In this document: positions 32,193-41,539 of the stretch, piece by piece
Position numbering within the stretch: the stretch's first letter is position 1
Layout of the letters: each line of letters starts with the position of its first letter
Origin: DASZCR01 sp964246705
Lineage (GTDB): Bacteria; Acidobacteriota; Blastocatellia; Pyrinomonadales; Pyrinomonadaceae
Length of the DNA stretch: 64,000 nucleotides
Direction: 5' to 3'
Assembly: GCA_964246705.1 (NCBI GenBank)
Contig: CAXTRQ010000005.1
Coordinates: 14,606 to 78,605, forward strand
Program-made: the position numbers and the translations under genes
Notes under the pieces: generated by a model
The model's input: the letters and a program-made list of their open reading frames with translations, nothing else
Database searches by the model: none
What the model was told of the DNA's origin: nothing

Positions 32193-32285
32193 CTTGCCCT
32201 CAAAAGTTCTTTCGCAGTTTGAATCAGTTGGTTTGGCAAAGTTGATTGCCCTGAGAGTCTCCATCAGACGAACACCCTCGCCGCT

Positions 32286-32858
32286 TCATGCCACGTTAGC
32301 CGACTGCTTGAGCAACTCAACCAGATAATTGTAAGCGTCATTGATTTCGGCCATCAGTTCCGTGCTGCCTCCAAGGTCTGGGTGATGCAGTTTGGCGAGC
32401 GTGCGATAGACCGCTTGAATTACTTCGAGCGGTGCGCCGGGCGTGAGATACAACGTCGCGTAGGCGCTTTCAACATCGAGTCGCGGCGCTATTCTCAGAT
32501 GGTCGTGGCGATTGCGACGGCCTCTCGCATTATTGGTTCTCTCGTCTCCTGCCTGCTCTCTCTCCTGCTGGCTGGCTCGCTCTTTAACTTCACGCTGCTC
32601 GCGTTCTTGATCCGTCTCAACCGTGTATTCGACTTCCGCATTAAAAAGCGACTGCATAAGAGAAAGAAATCCGGGAAGACGCTCTCCGGCCTCCGGGGAG
32701 ATGACCCAGTAGCGCATTCTGAAATCGAAATAGCGTTGCGAGTTGGGAATCGTCTTCTTGAGTGTCGCGACGGATAATTTAAAAACCTCCGAATCGGAAG
32801 ACACAATTCTGAGGGCGAAGGAGCAATCCTGACGATTAATGATGCGGATTGATGGCAT
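32286..32858 (-). CDS. J-domain protein with unknown N-terminal domain
   Basis: A 190-residue protein. Residues ~1-80 form an unfamiliar domain (RIINRQDCSF, RYFDFRMRYWVIS). A charged, likely coiled linker (83-115) follows. The C-terminal ~55 residues are a J-domain: YLTPGAPLEVIQAVYRTLAKLHHPDLGGS with the HPD tripeptide that stimulates Hsp70. It is probably a specialised DnaK co-chaperone, with the N domain choosing the client. A GAGGA site lies nine bases before the start. Confidence 0.82.
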   Translation of the reverse strand: MPSIRIINRQDCSFALRIVSSDSEVFKLSVATLKKTIPNSQRYFDFRMRYWVISPEAGERLPGFLSLMQSLFNAEVEYTVETDQEREQREVKERASQQEREQAGDERTNNARGRRNRHDHLRIAPRLDVESAYATLYLTPGAPLEVIQAVYRTLAKLHHPDLGGSTELMAEINDAYNYLVELLKQSANVA

Positions 32859-33240
32859 GAATTTGCATCCTCACAGAGGGATTCGGAAATGGGGATGGCA
32901 ATGCGCGCTCAAAGGAGCGCTGAGTGGAGGCAGATGACTTTGAGAGAACATAGTCATATTGCACAAAAAGTTGAGTTAGCCGCATGCGAGGTAGAACATC
33001 TGAATGATAGACGACGGCGAAGCAAATGCCAACAGTTTTGTTTTGCTCTTCCCTAATGCCGCCCGCGGAACCCCCCGGGAAATAAATTTTTTAAAAAAAA
33101 AAANNNNNNNNNNCCCCCGGCCCCCGGCTTCAACTTTTTTTCAAACACCAAAACGCCTCCCGGGGGCCCGCGCGGGCGGAGCGAAGAAGAAGAAGATAAG
33201 CTGTGAGGGATGTTCGGACATGCTTAGTTCAAGCTTGCTA
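32859..33240. other. Non-coding region with scaffold gap (Ns 33104-33113)
   Basis: About 380 bases with no credible gene. Ten Ns at 33104-33113 mark a scaffold join. The flanks (about 33060-33190) are low-complexity homopolymer runs such as CCCCCC, A11, GGGGG and a GAAGAAG run, typical of poor-quality contig ends. The open frame across the gap is an artefact. The 14 bases before 33004 and the 50 before the epimerase stop look normal. Confidence 0.8.
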
Positions 33241-35232
33241 TCACATAATTTCTTCCAACTGGACTCTGCAATCAAGCTCGACGCCGTGACCTTCCTGCGA
33301 ATTCAAAGGAGCGTCGAGCGACGGTGTGAAGGAGGGCGCGAGTTGGGCTTCGGGGATTAGTTCACTGAGGAATTTATATAATTCCTTGATTTGCCCGGCG
33401 CGAGTTAGGTGGAACAGATGTTCCCGCGCGTAGTGTATTTTTTCCTCCGGGTAGGCAGCGATTTTGCCGATGAAGATTTTGGGATGCTTGGTTTTGGCTA
33501 ACAACTCGTTAGCCATATACAGTTCCTCGAAAAGCTTCTCTCCGGGTCGCATCCCTGTAAATATAATATCAATGTCTTCGTAAGGCTTGAGTCCCGACAG
33601 ACTGATCGTGTCTTTCGCGAGGTCGAGAATCCGCACGGCCTCGCCCATGTCGAGAGTGAAGATTTCCCCGCCCTGCCCCATCGTTCCGGCTTGCAGCACA
33701 AGTTGAGCGGCTTCGGGGATGGTCATGAAAAAGCGCATCATGTTCTGGTGAGTGACGGTCACCGGCCCGCCCTTGCGTATCTGTTCGAGGAAGATGGGAA
33801 TGACCGAGCCGGTCGAGCCGATGACGTTGCCGAAACGCACCGCCACGTAATGCGTCTTGAAGCGCCGATCCATGTCTTGAATAATCAATTCGGCGACGCG
33901 CTTGGATGCGCCCATCACAGAGGTCGGCCGCACGGCCTTATCCGTCGAGATGAGCACGAAGGATTCGACCCCGCACTCGCCCGCGATTTCGCCGAGCAGA
34001 TTGGTGGCGAGGACATTGTTCTTAATCGCTTCGGTGACATTCGACTCCATCAGCGGGACGTGCTTATGCGCCGCCGCATGAAGGACGACGTGCGGCTCGT
34101 GCGCGACGAAGATTGAACGCAGACGAGCCTCGTCGCATACGTCCGCGACCAATGGCACAACCTGCAAATCCGGCCATGCGCCTCGCAACTCGCGGTCAAT
34201 CTCGAAGAGGGCGAACTCTGCGCGCTCGACTAAAAGTAGTTGTCCGGGGCAAAACTGCGCCACCTGTCGCGCCAGTTCGGAACCGATAGACCCGCCCGCG
34301 CCGGTCACCATCACCGTTTTGCCGGTGAGGAATCGCTTCACGTTGGCTTCGTCAAGATGGACAGGCTCGCGCCCCAGCAAGTCTTCAATCTGCAAGTCGC
34401 GAATCCGCGTCAACATCACGCGCCCGCGAATGATGTCGTCGAGGCCGGGGATGATTCTCACCTTCAGCGAAGACTGCTCGCAGATGTCGAGGATGCGCCG
34501 AAATTGTTGGCGCGTGGCATGTGCAATGGTGATCACGACATGATCAATGTCGAGTTCGCGCGCAAGGCGCGGCAGGTCTTGCGTCGTGCCGAGCACTTTC
34601 ACGCCCTGAATCAGAGAACCCTGTTTGTTCGGTTCGTCGTCGAGAAAGCCTTGGATGTCCAGCCCCATGCCGCCGCGCCGTGTGATTTCGCGCGCCGCGA
34701 TCATCCCTGCGCTGCCCGCGCCGATGAGCAGGACGGGCTTTCGCTGCCCGTTGCCGGAGTCGGGCGCGTTCTGTAGTTTCTTTTCCCATTCATACAATGC
34801 GCGCCGCAGCACACGCGCGCCGAGCGCCCCGCCGTAAGCGAAGAAAGTATCAATCAACGCCACCGAAAGCGGTACGCGCCAATCTTCTGCGCGCTCAGGA
34901 AGACCGAGCCGCAGAGCCAGCACCAGCAACGCAGACCATAATGCCGCGATAAAGAAAGCCCTCGTTTCAGCCATCCCGATATAACGCCAGATGAACGTGT
35001 AGACTCCGGCCAGCAACAGTGTCAAGAATTGAATCAACACCACGTAGGGCAGTTGCATCAACAGGCGTCGGATGTCTTGTTCGGGAATATCGAAATCGAA
35101 TCTCAGGAGATAAGCGAGGATGAAGGCTGTCACCAGCACGGACAGATCGAGCGCCAACTGATAACGCTTGGCGCGCAGCCGCACCAGACCCAAGCGTGTG
35201 CCGATTTTCTTTCCTCGCGTCGTTGTCGTCAT
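33241..35232 (-). CDS. Membrane nucleotide-sugar dehydratase/epimerase, WbpM/CapD-like
   Basis: A 663-residue protein with about four N-terminal membrane segments (~27-130), a first Rossmann region (LLIGAGSAGMIAAREI, ~168) and the catalytic domain with TGAGGSIGSELARQ (~305). The active-site region STDKAVRPTSVMGASKR has Met in place of the usual Tyr, as in the large WbpM-type 4,6-dehydratases of UDP-GlcNAc. It makes a 4-keto-6-deoxy sugar for the polysaccharide built by the rest of the locus. It is the last gene of the - strand run and lies close to the scaffold gap, so its downstream context is uncertain. Confidence 0.92.
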   Translation of the reverse strand: MTTTTRGKKIGTRLGLVRLRAKRYQLALDLSVLVTAFILAYLLRFDFDIPEQDIRRLLMQLPYVVLIQFLTLLLAGVYTFIWRYIGMAETRAFFIAALWSALLVLALRLGLPERAEDWRVPLSVALIDTFFAYGGALGARVLRRALYEWEKKLQNAPDSGNGQRKPVLLIGAGSAGMIAAREITRRGGMGLDIQGFLDDEPNKQGSLIQGVKVLGTTQDLPRLARELDIDHVVITIAHATRQQFRRILDICEQSSLKVRIIPGLDDIIRGRVMLTRIRDLQIEDLLGREPVHLDEANVKRFLTGKTVMVTGAGGSIGSELARQVAQFCPGQLLLVERAEFALFEIDRELRGAWPDLQVVPLVADVCDEARLRSIFVAHEPHVVLHAAAHKHVPLMESNVTEAIKNNVLATNLLGEIAGECGVESFVLISTDKAVRPTSVMGASKRVAELIIQDMDRRFKTHYVAVRFGNVIGSTGSVIPIFLEQIRKGGPVTVTHQNMMRFFMTIPEAAQLVLQAGTMGQGGEIFTLDMGEAVRILDLAKDTISLSGLKPYEDIDIIFTGMRPGEKLFEELYMANELLAKTKHPKIFIGKIAAYPEEKIHYAREHLFHLTRAGQIKELYKFLSELIPEAQLAPSFTPSLDAPLNSQEGHGVELDCRVQLEEIM

Positions 35233-35364
35233 AAATTCAAGGCGTTTCCTCTCAGCCGTTGCAAAGCGTTGGGGGTTTACTGCCTTCCTCCTATGAGTGT
35301 TTGAAAATTTCGTGTCGAGGCATTGAGAAGAATTGCTCTTCGTTTCTGTTTGTCGTGCGGCGGC

Positions 35365-36087
35365 TTATTCCGGCGCATGCTCTCCGGCCAGCGAGACTTT
35401 TATCTCCTCGTCTGTGGGCGGCAAGGTTCTGCTGGGCTGCGCTATCGCCTGACATGTCTGCCAGAGAATTCTCGTGTCCGCTCGCCAATCGCGCGCGCAC
35501 AGGTAATCGAGATACCCCCTGAGCTTGAACGGCTGCAACATCTCCGTGTAGAACTTTTCGCGGTCGCCCTCCACACCTGCGAGCAGAGCTTCTTCATTAC
35601 GCAGGCGAAGAGTTATCGGGTCTGTGAGTCCGGGGCGGGCTGCAAGCACTGCCCGCCACGCGGGATTATCGAGGTCTACATAACATGGCACTTCAGGACG
35701 TGGGCCAACGAGCGACATATCTCCTTTGACCACGTTCCAGAGTTCCGGCAACTCGTCGAGCTTTGCACGTCGCAAGAACTTCCCTACTCGCGTCACGCGC
35801 GCATCGTCGCCCGCCGTCACCTGCAAGCCGCCGAACCCCACGCGCATCGTCCGCAGCTTGTAAAGCACGAAGTCGCGCCCGCCGCGCCCCACGCGCTTTT
35901 GTCTAAACAGCACGGGGCCTCGTGAGGATGCGACGACAAAGAAAGCGGCGACGGCGAGCAGAGGCGACAAGGCGACCAGCGCGGTGAGCGCGACCATCAC
36001 CTCGACCGCGCGGGGGAGGCCGTCCCTGACCAGCCGTCCGCTCGCCCGTTCATTAGCCGTCAAACTTTCCCGGCGCATCTCAGCCAT
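35365..36087 (-). CDS. Phosphoglycosyl transferase (bacterial sugar transferase family)
   Basis: A 240-residue initiating transferase; the ATG at 36087 overlaps the stop of the upstream gene by eight bases. One N-terminal hydrophobic segment (AVEVMVALTALVALSPLLAV) precedes the family signature: FRQKRVGRGGRDFVLYKLRT, RVTRVGKFLRRAKLDELPEL and NVVKGDMSLVGPRP. Such enzymes move a sugar phosphate to undecaprenyl phosphate, the first step of repeat-unit assembly. At 240 residues it is the short monotopic form rather than the long WbaP/WcaJ form. Confidence 0.92.
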   Translation of the reverse strand: MAEMRRESLTANERASGRLVRDGLPRAVEVMVALTALVALSPLLAVAAFFVVASSRGPVLFRQKRVGRGGRDFVLYKLRTMRVGFGGLQVTAGDDARVTRVGKFLRRAKLDELPELWNVVKGDMSLVGPRPEVPCYVDLDNPAWRAVLAARPGLTDPITLRLRNEEALLAGVEGDREKFYTEMLQPFKLRGYLDYLCARDWRADTRILWQTCQAIAQPSRTLPPTDEEIKVSLAGEHAPE

Positions 36088-37708
36088 CAGCTTTTCGCAA
36101 TAAAATGAAGACGCCGAACTCCGGCGCGGTTGAAGTAAACCTGAACTGGCCGCCGACGAGCGGCGCGACCTTTGAGTTTGTGAGCGGCAGCCGCAGAGGC
36201 TTGCCCTGATACGTGCCGCTGGCGACTGGCGCGCCGAAATAGTTTTGGGCATCGCGGATTTCGTATCTCGCGCCGACGCTCAGCAGACCTTTGACATCAA
36301 CCTCCGCCGTCTCCTTCAAATCCCAGTTATAGACAATGAGGTGCGCGCGACCCGTCTCATAAATATTCGGGCGGACGAAAACCACGACGCCTTCGGGGCG
36401 TCCTTTCGGGTTGTTCACCCAATGGCTGTTGCGGTCAATGCCCGTCGCCTTCTGCCACTCCGCGAACGCGAGCGAATTGTCTTGAAATGAAAAGGGCTTC
36501 GCCTCTTTTCCCTGAATATATGTATTGTCGTCCCACGCGTAGGTTGAGGCCGAAACGTCCTGCGGCACACCGAGCGCGAGCAGTTGTTGCAAACCATAAA
36601 AGTGGTTGCCCGTCAACGTCATCGCACGCCAGTCGCGGACGGAGAGGACAAGGCTGCCTCCGACAAAATAATTGTTGCGAACGCTTAAGTCCTGATTGTT
36701 CGTCGCCCTGTAGTGGAGCCGCACGTTCGGCTTCGTGTCGCTGCGGGTCAAAGTTTGATACGTGTAATTGTTGGCGAGCGAGATGCGCGCGGCGGGCTTG
36801 TCGCCACCGACGAGAATGTTGTCGTAGCGTTCATCTTTCTCAGTCGCCGCGCCGTTGTTGAACGAGACGTTCCCCTCGAATTGAAAACCGTTAATCTCGC
36901 CCTCTTCCGTATAGGCATGGATTCCCCAGCCGAATTGGTTGAACAGGATGTTCTCGCGGACGAGTTTCATGCCCTCTTCGTTCTGCGTGTAAAGGCCATG
37001 GCCGTGGCCTCGTTCGTCGGACGAAGATTGCCAGCCGTTGTTGTAGATGATGTTGCCGTATAACTCCGCGTCCAGAGCGGGCGACCAGAAAGCAATACCG
37101 TTGCCGCAATCGTGAACGACCAGATTGATGAACTTCGTGTGCGCCCCGAAGATTTCCACTCCCGTCGCTCTCTCTCTCGTGCGGTCGGTATCGGAGTCTG
37201 TGACCTCGAAGCCCCAGTAAGTCGTCCATACGCCCTTCACGACCAGCGAGCCGTCTATCGTCGCGCGTTCATTCGTAAATTGTGAGAGAAAAACGGGCTG
37301 CCCGTCGCGCCCGTTGAGCCGACTGATGAACGCTCCTTTGTACATGCCGCCGCGCATCCAGATGGTGTCGCCCGGTTTGACCTTGGCGGGCTGCGCCAGC
37401 GCCGTCGCTAAATCCCACGGACGATTTTTGCTTCCGTCTCCGCCGGATTGTCCATCGGGTGCGACAAAGAATTGCTGTGCGCCCTTCTGCGGGGCGGGAT
37501 GCGAAGGCGGAGGCGTCGGTTCTTCTTCGTGCCGCACATCTGCGAACGACATGGCGGCTATTTTGCTTCGGTGTACATCGCTGGCTGAGCCGCTGTCGCT
37601 GAACTTTAAGGAGTGCGCCGCGAATGCCGCGACGATAAACGCGACGAGCGCCCCGCCAAGCACGAAGCTTTTGATGTACCGCTTATTCGTTCGCCGTCGC
37701 TGCAACAA
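36080..37708 (-). CDS. Membrane-anchored right-handed beta-helix protein (pectate-lyase-like)
   Basis: A 542-residue protein starting at TTG (37708 or 37705), since no ATG is suitably placed and AAGGA lies just upstream. An N-terminal membrane anchor (~15-32) leads into FVAPDGQSGGDGSKNRPW (~90), the start of a parallel beta-helix with many Asn-rich turns (NNYFVGG, GNHFYGLQ, NLVVHDCGNG), then a C-terminal beta domain. The architecture matches polysaccharide lyases or glycan-binding beta-helices found in EPS loci. It could trim or hydrolyse the polymer during export. Catalytic residues cannot be assigned by eye. Confidence 0.78.
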   Translation of the reverse strand: MLQRRRTNKRYIKSFVLGGALVAFIVAAFAAHSLKFSDSGSASDVHRSKIAAMSFADVRHEEEPTPPPSHPAPQKGAQQFFVAPDGQSGGDGSKNRPWDLATALAQPAKVKPGDTIWMRGGMYKGAFISRLNGRDGQPVFLSQFTNERATIDGSLVVKGVWTTYWGFEVTDSDTDRTRERATGVEIFGAHTKFINLVVHDCGNGIAFWSPALDAELYGNIIYNNGWQSSSDERGHGHGLYTQNEEGMKLVRENILFNQFGWGIHAYTEEGEINGFQFEGNVSFNNGAATEKDERYDNILVGGDKPAARISLANNYTYQTLTRSDTKPNVRLHYRATNNQDLSVRNNYFVGGSLVLSVRDWRAMTLTGNHFYGLQQLLALGVPQDVSASTYAWDDNTYIQGKEAKPFSFQDNSLAFAEWQKATGIDRNSHWVNNPKGRPEGVVVFVRPNIYETGRAHLIVYNWDLKETAEVDVKGLLSVGARYEIRDAQNYFGAPVASGTYQGKPLRLPLTNSKVAPLVGGQFRFTSTAPEFGVFILLRKADG

Positions 37709-37720
37709 TCCGTCCTTTGA

Positions 37721-38986
37721 TCACACAAAAGAAACGCTCAACTCTTTAACCGGCACAGGCGTGAGCTTTTTTGAATTTCGCGCGCACAAGTTTTTCACCG
37801 TGCCGGTGACATGCGCCAACTCGTCGCCGCGCATGCCGGGGAAAATCGGCAGGCTCACGAGGCGTTCCCAGATTGCCGTCGCCGCTGGAAAATCTTCCGA
37901 CTGCCAACCGAACGTCTCACGGTAATAAGGATGCGCATGGAGCGGTCGCCAGTGAACCGAACACCCGACGCCCGCGCGCTTCAACTCGTCAATGAACTCG
38001 TTGCGGCTGATGCTCAGTCGTTCGAGTTTCAGTCGAATGGGGAAGAGATGCCAAGAGTGGATGCGGTTTTCAAAGGCGGCGGGAAGTTCAAACTCTTCCG
38101 TATCCGCAAACGCCTCAAGATAGCTTTGAGCGATGGCTTCGCGCTCCAGACGCATCTCCTCGGAGCGCGCTAGTTGATGCAGTCCAATCGCGGCGGCGAT
38201 GTCGGTCAGGTTGTATTTGAAGCCCGGCGCGAGGATTTGATAATCCCAACTTCCGCCCCCCTCATACCTCCGCCATGCGTCGTGCGATAACCCGTGGAGC
38301 GACATCGAGCGCATGCGCGCCGCCAGTTCGGCGTCGTCGGTCGTCGCCATGCCGCCCTCTCCGGTCGTGATGGTTTTGTTTGCGTAGAAGGAGAAGCAAC
38401 TGACGGCGGCAGTTCCCTCGCCGCACTGCTGCCACTTCGATTTCGCATCGCTTCTCCACGCCGCAGGGAACGCGTGCGCCGCATCCTCGACTATCCATAG
38501 TCCGTGCCGCTCGGCGAAATTTTTGAGCGACGCGACATCCAGCGTCAGCCCGCCGACGTGGACGGGAATGATGCCGACGGCCTCCAACTGCCCGTGCCCC
38601 GCGCCGCATATTTCTCTCGCCCGCAGTCGCGCCAGTTGCCGCGCGGCGTCATCGAGGTTCATGTTGAGCGTCAGCGGGTCGCAGTCCACGAGCAGAGGGA
38701 ACGCACCCTGATAACGCACAATTTCTGCGGTCGCGGCGAAGGTCATTGTGGGAATCAAGACCGCCTGTCCGGGGCGCAGATTGAGCGCCTCGACCGCCAG
38801 ATGCAGCGCAGCCGTGCACGAGTTGACGGCGACGGCGTGCGCGGCTCCGACATGCGCGGCGAACGCCTGCTCGAAGCGGCACACCTTCGGCCCCGTTGTC
38901 AGCCATCCCGAACGCAGAGTGGCGACGACCTCTTCAATCTCACGCTCACCAATCTGCGGGCGAAAGAATGGGACTTGCATGCTCAT
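37721..38986 (-). CDS. DegT/DnrJ/EryC1 family sugar aminotransferase
   Basis: A 421-residue PLP enzyme. Recognised by FFRPQIGEREIEEVVATLRSG, NSCTAALHLAV, TMTFAATAEI, EDAAHAFPA, the Schiff-base Lys in FYANKTITTGEGG and the FKYNLTDIAAAIGLHQL segment. It would transfer an amino group to a keto sugar nucleotide, a natural follow-up to the WbpM-like dehydratase four genes later. An AGGAG site lies 11 bases before the start. Confidence 0.93.
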   Translation of the reverse strand: MSMQVPFFRPQIGEREIEEVVATLRSGWLTTGPKVCRFEQAFAAHVGAAHAVAVNSCTAALHLAVEALNLRPGQAVLIPTMTFAATAEIVRYQGAFPLLVDCDPLTLNMNLDDAARQLARLRAREICGAGHGQLEAVGIIPVHVGGLTLDVASLKNFAERHGLWIVEDAAHAFPAAWRSDAKSKWQQCGEGTAAVSCFSFYANKTITTGEGGMATTDDAELAARMRSMSLHGLSHDAWRRYEGGGSWDYQILAPGFKYNLTDIAAAIGLHQLARSEEMRLEREAIAQSYLEAFADTEEFELPAAFENRIHSWHLFPIRLKLERLSISRNEFIDELKRAGVGCSVHWRPLHAHPYYRETFGWQSEDFPAATAIWERLVSLPIFPGMRGDELAHVTGTVKNLCARNSKKLTPVPVKELSVSFV

Positions 38987-39059
38987 GAGAATTTGTTCTC
39001 CTAACCAACTTGAGCGAAGGCCGAATCAATGTTCTTCTTCTTAACTTCTGCACAAATCT

Positions 39060-40103
39060 TCATCGCGTAACGTGCGCCTCGGCGGCGTAGGCGGGCGGAT
39101 TCGCACGCGCCCCCCAGCGTCGCCAGAATTTCATCAGCCCGACCAAAATGCCGGAACCGTATGCCAGATGCAGCGTCGCATGCGCGAGAAAAAGGAGCGG
39201 GAAGAGGCGCACATGCCCCTTGCGCGTGGTGCGAATCGAAGCGCTGATGTTCGCCAACACATAGGGCGCGGCCACGAGTAAGAGCATCCATCTACCAACA
39301 GCAGAGAACGGCGCGAGCACGAGCGAGCATAGCAACGCGACGACAAACAGCGGCGGCACGAATTGGCGCGGGCTACACTGTCGCAGGTGCTTTTGCATCA
39401 CGCGCACTTTCCAGTAGCCGTACTGGAAATACTGCCGCCAGAGCAGCCGGAATGAGCTTCGGCTGTAGTAGCGCGAGCGGATTTCGGGGGCGAGCAGCAG
39501 ACGCCCGCCGAGTTTGCGCAGGCGATAGTTATATTCGTCGTCCTGATTGCGCACTAACTCTTCGTCGAACAAACCCGTGCGCTCAATCGCCTGTCGCGTG
39601 TAGGCCGGGAACGCTACCGTCTCGACCAGCATCCGCCGGTCTTTGATGGTGCGAAAAGCTGACCCGCCCACACCAAAAGTTGAACTCATGGCGAGCGCAA
39701 TCGCGCGTGCGCTACCCGTTTCGCCAATCGTCTCAATCGGCCCTCCGACGCCCTCCACCTCTTCCTGCTGTAAGCACTCGACGCAACGGCTCACGTAATC
39801 CGTGGCGATTTCGCAATGCCCGTCCACGCGGACGATAACCTCACCCTCAGCCTGTCTCAACGCGACATTCAAGCCGGAAGGCACAATCCTGCCGGGGTTA
39901 TCGAGCAGACGCAGGCGCGGATGCTCGACCTGCCACGATTGCACGATCTCTCTCGTGCCGTCGGTTGACATCCCATCAACAACGATTATTTCCATACGCT
40001 CCGGCGGATAGTCTTGAGCCAGCACGGCGGCCAGCCCGCGCGCGATGAAGGCGACCTCGTTGCGAATCGGCATGATGAGTGAGACGAAGGGCGTTTTGCT
40101 CAT
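39060..40103 (-). CDS. Family 2 glycosyltransferase (ExoA-like)
   Basis: A 347-residue transferase starting at the ATG at 40103, which overlaps the upstream stop (ATGA). It has the GT-A core: SLIMPIRNEVAFIARGL, VDGMSTDGT, VRVDGHC (DxD-like) and NQDDEYNYRL. Three C-terminal hydrophobic segments (from ~240) suggest membrane attachment. It resembles succinoglycan ExoA-type transferases that extend a lipid-linked repeat unit. Donor and acceptor are unknown. Confidence 0.9.
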   Translation of the reverse strand: MSKTPFVSLIMPIRNEVAFIARGLAAVLAQDYPPERMEIIVVDGMSTDGTREIVQSWQVEHPRLRLLDNPGRIVPSGLNVALRQAEGEVIVRVDGHCEIATDYVSRCVECLQQEEVEGVGGPIETIGETGSARAIALAMSSTFGVGGSAFRTIKDRRMLVETVAFPAYTRQAIERTGLFDEELVRNQDDEYNYRLRKLGGRLLLAPEIRSRYYSRSSFRLLWRQYFQYGYWKVRVMQKHLRQCSPRQFVPPLFVVALLCSLVLAPFSAVGRWMLLLVAAPYVLANISASIRTTRKGHVRLFPLLFLAHATLHLAYGSGILVGLMKFWRRWGARANPPAYAAEAHVTR

Positions 40104-41539
40104 GTGCTTCGATGCGTTATGTGTGTGCCCCGCTTTTCCAGCAGCGCGCGTTCCTCCGGCGGAAGATTGCAAATCACCGGACGAAATTTTCCGTTGGCGG
40201 TTCTCGGCATTTCTTCGACCTGTTCAAGAATGACTTCAACCTCACCCATACGCGCCTGCATCCCCTCGATGAGAGAAATGCCCGCCGCCGTCGTCCACTC
40301 AGGCGCGGGAACGTAGCGCACGCGCACACGTCGGAGCGACTCCTGAATAATTTGCGCTTCACGCAACGGGAGCTTTGATTCATATACAGTATCAATGCAC
40401 CCGATACTCCGCCCGTCAGCCGTATAAAGTGTGTCCTGCAAGCGTCCATCAACCGACGCCAGCATGGGTAGGGTTCGACCGCAGCCGCATGTCGTTTCCG
40501 CTGCGGCCCGCGTCGCGCGATCCCCGACGCGATAGCGAATCAACGGCATGTCAGCGTTAACCAGCCCCGTGCAGACGAGATCGCCGGATGAGCCGTGGGG
40601 TGCTAATTGTCCGTCGGCGTGAAGTTCGACGATCCCCGCGTCAGGCCACAGGTGCAAGCGCCCCGCCTCACACTCGCCCGCCGCCGCGACGATCTCCGTC
40701 ATGCCGTAGGTCTCTCGCACCGGACACCCGAACGCCTCCGCGATGGCCTCGCGCTGGTGACTGAAAACCGGCTCCGCATTGGTGATAGCGACGGCCATCT
40801 GTAAATCATCCCGACCGAGCCGCAGCGCCTCCCGCGCCAGCGCGTACAGCGACGACGTGTAGCCGAGCAGGTACTTGACCCGATAACGACCGAGCGCGTC
40901 GAGATAGTGCGGGATAAGGTCGGGCGCGAGATGAAAAGACGACATGTAGAGTTGTTTCAATCCACTGTTCCAGACCCAGAAGGGCGGACGCCGCTCGGCG
41001 ATTGGCGCGACGAGTTGCCCGCCCATCATCGCCCAGCGGTCATGGCGCGACACGCCGTACCAGAGCCGCCATCGAGCCTCGCACAGCGCGTACCAGCGAC
41101 GCACCGTCTCGCGGCTGAGCCAGAGGTCGAGTGACTTGCCGGTTGTCCCGCTCGTGTGGTCTCGAACCATGCGCCGTATGTCGCAATCGTCCGCGACGAA
41201 GGCGTGCGGATTCTCCCTGAGAGCTTCCTTCTCAAGCACCGGCCAGTTTTCCAGATATTCCCAAGAGGCGCGGTCGCCCTGTCGCCTGCGCGCGCCCCAC
41301 TGCTCACGGTAGAAAGGGACTTTCGTCGCGGCGCGTTCGAGCACGTAAGCCAGCCGCTCACCCTGCCACGCGCGCCAGCGCGTCTCGTCCCATTGTTCCC
41401 GTTCGAGCGCCTCCCCGATTGCACGTTCGGTTTGCGCGTCGTAGCGCAAGGCGCGCAGTTGATACCCCCGCGCGCTGGCCGCCGCCGAGCGCAGCCACGC
41501 GGGCGAGCGATGATAAAGATGCAAGAGCCTGCTGTTCAC
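40100..41539 (-). CDS. CapK-like adenylate-forming protein
   Basis: A 479-residue protein related to phenylacetate-CoA ligase and CapK of capsule loci. Motifs: DHTSGTTGKSLDLWLS (P loop, ~127), the FHLAPDLIPHYLDAL region, AVAITNAEPV, ETYGMTEIVAAAGECE and a late RTANGKFRPV containing the catalytic Lys. CapK-like proteins recur in EPS clusters beside FemAB-like transferases and probably activate an acid that decorates the polymer; this is not proven. It overlaps both neighbours by four bases, so this trio is translationally coupled. Confidence 0.85.
   Translation of the reverse strand: MNSRLLHLYHRSPAWLRSAAASARGYQLRALRYDAQTERAIGEALEREQWDETRWRAWQGERLAYVLERAATKVPFYREQWGARRRQGDRASWEYLENWPVLEKEALRENPHAFVADDCDIRRMVRDHTSGTTGKSLDLWLSRETVRRWYALCEARWRLWYGVSRHDRWAMMGGQLVAPIAERRPPFWVWNSGLKQLYMSSFHLAPDLIPHYLDALGRYRVKYLLGYTSSLYALAREALRLGRDDLQMAVAITNAEPVFSHQREAIAEAFGCPVRETYGMTEIVAAAGECEAGRLHLWPDAGIVELHADGQLAPHGSSGDLVCTGLVNADMPLIRYRVGDRATRAAAETTCGCGRTLPMLASVDGRLQDTLYTADGRSIGCIDTVYESKLPLREAQIIQESLRRVRVRYVPAPEWTTAAGISLIEGMQARMGEVEVILEQVEEMPRTANGKFRPVICNLPPEERALLEKRGTHITHRST

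Noticed and set aside
33004..33360. Frame running across the first N gap
   Set aside because: It passes through Ns and low-complexity sequence and has no recognisable content.
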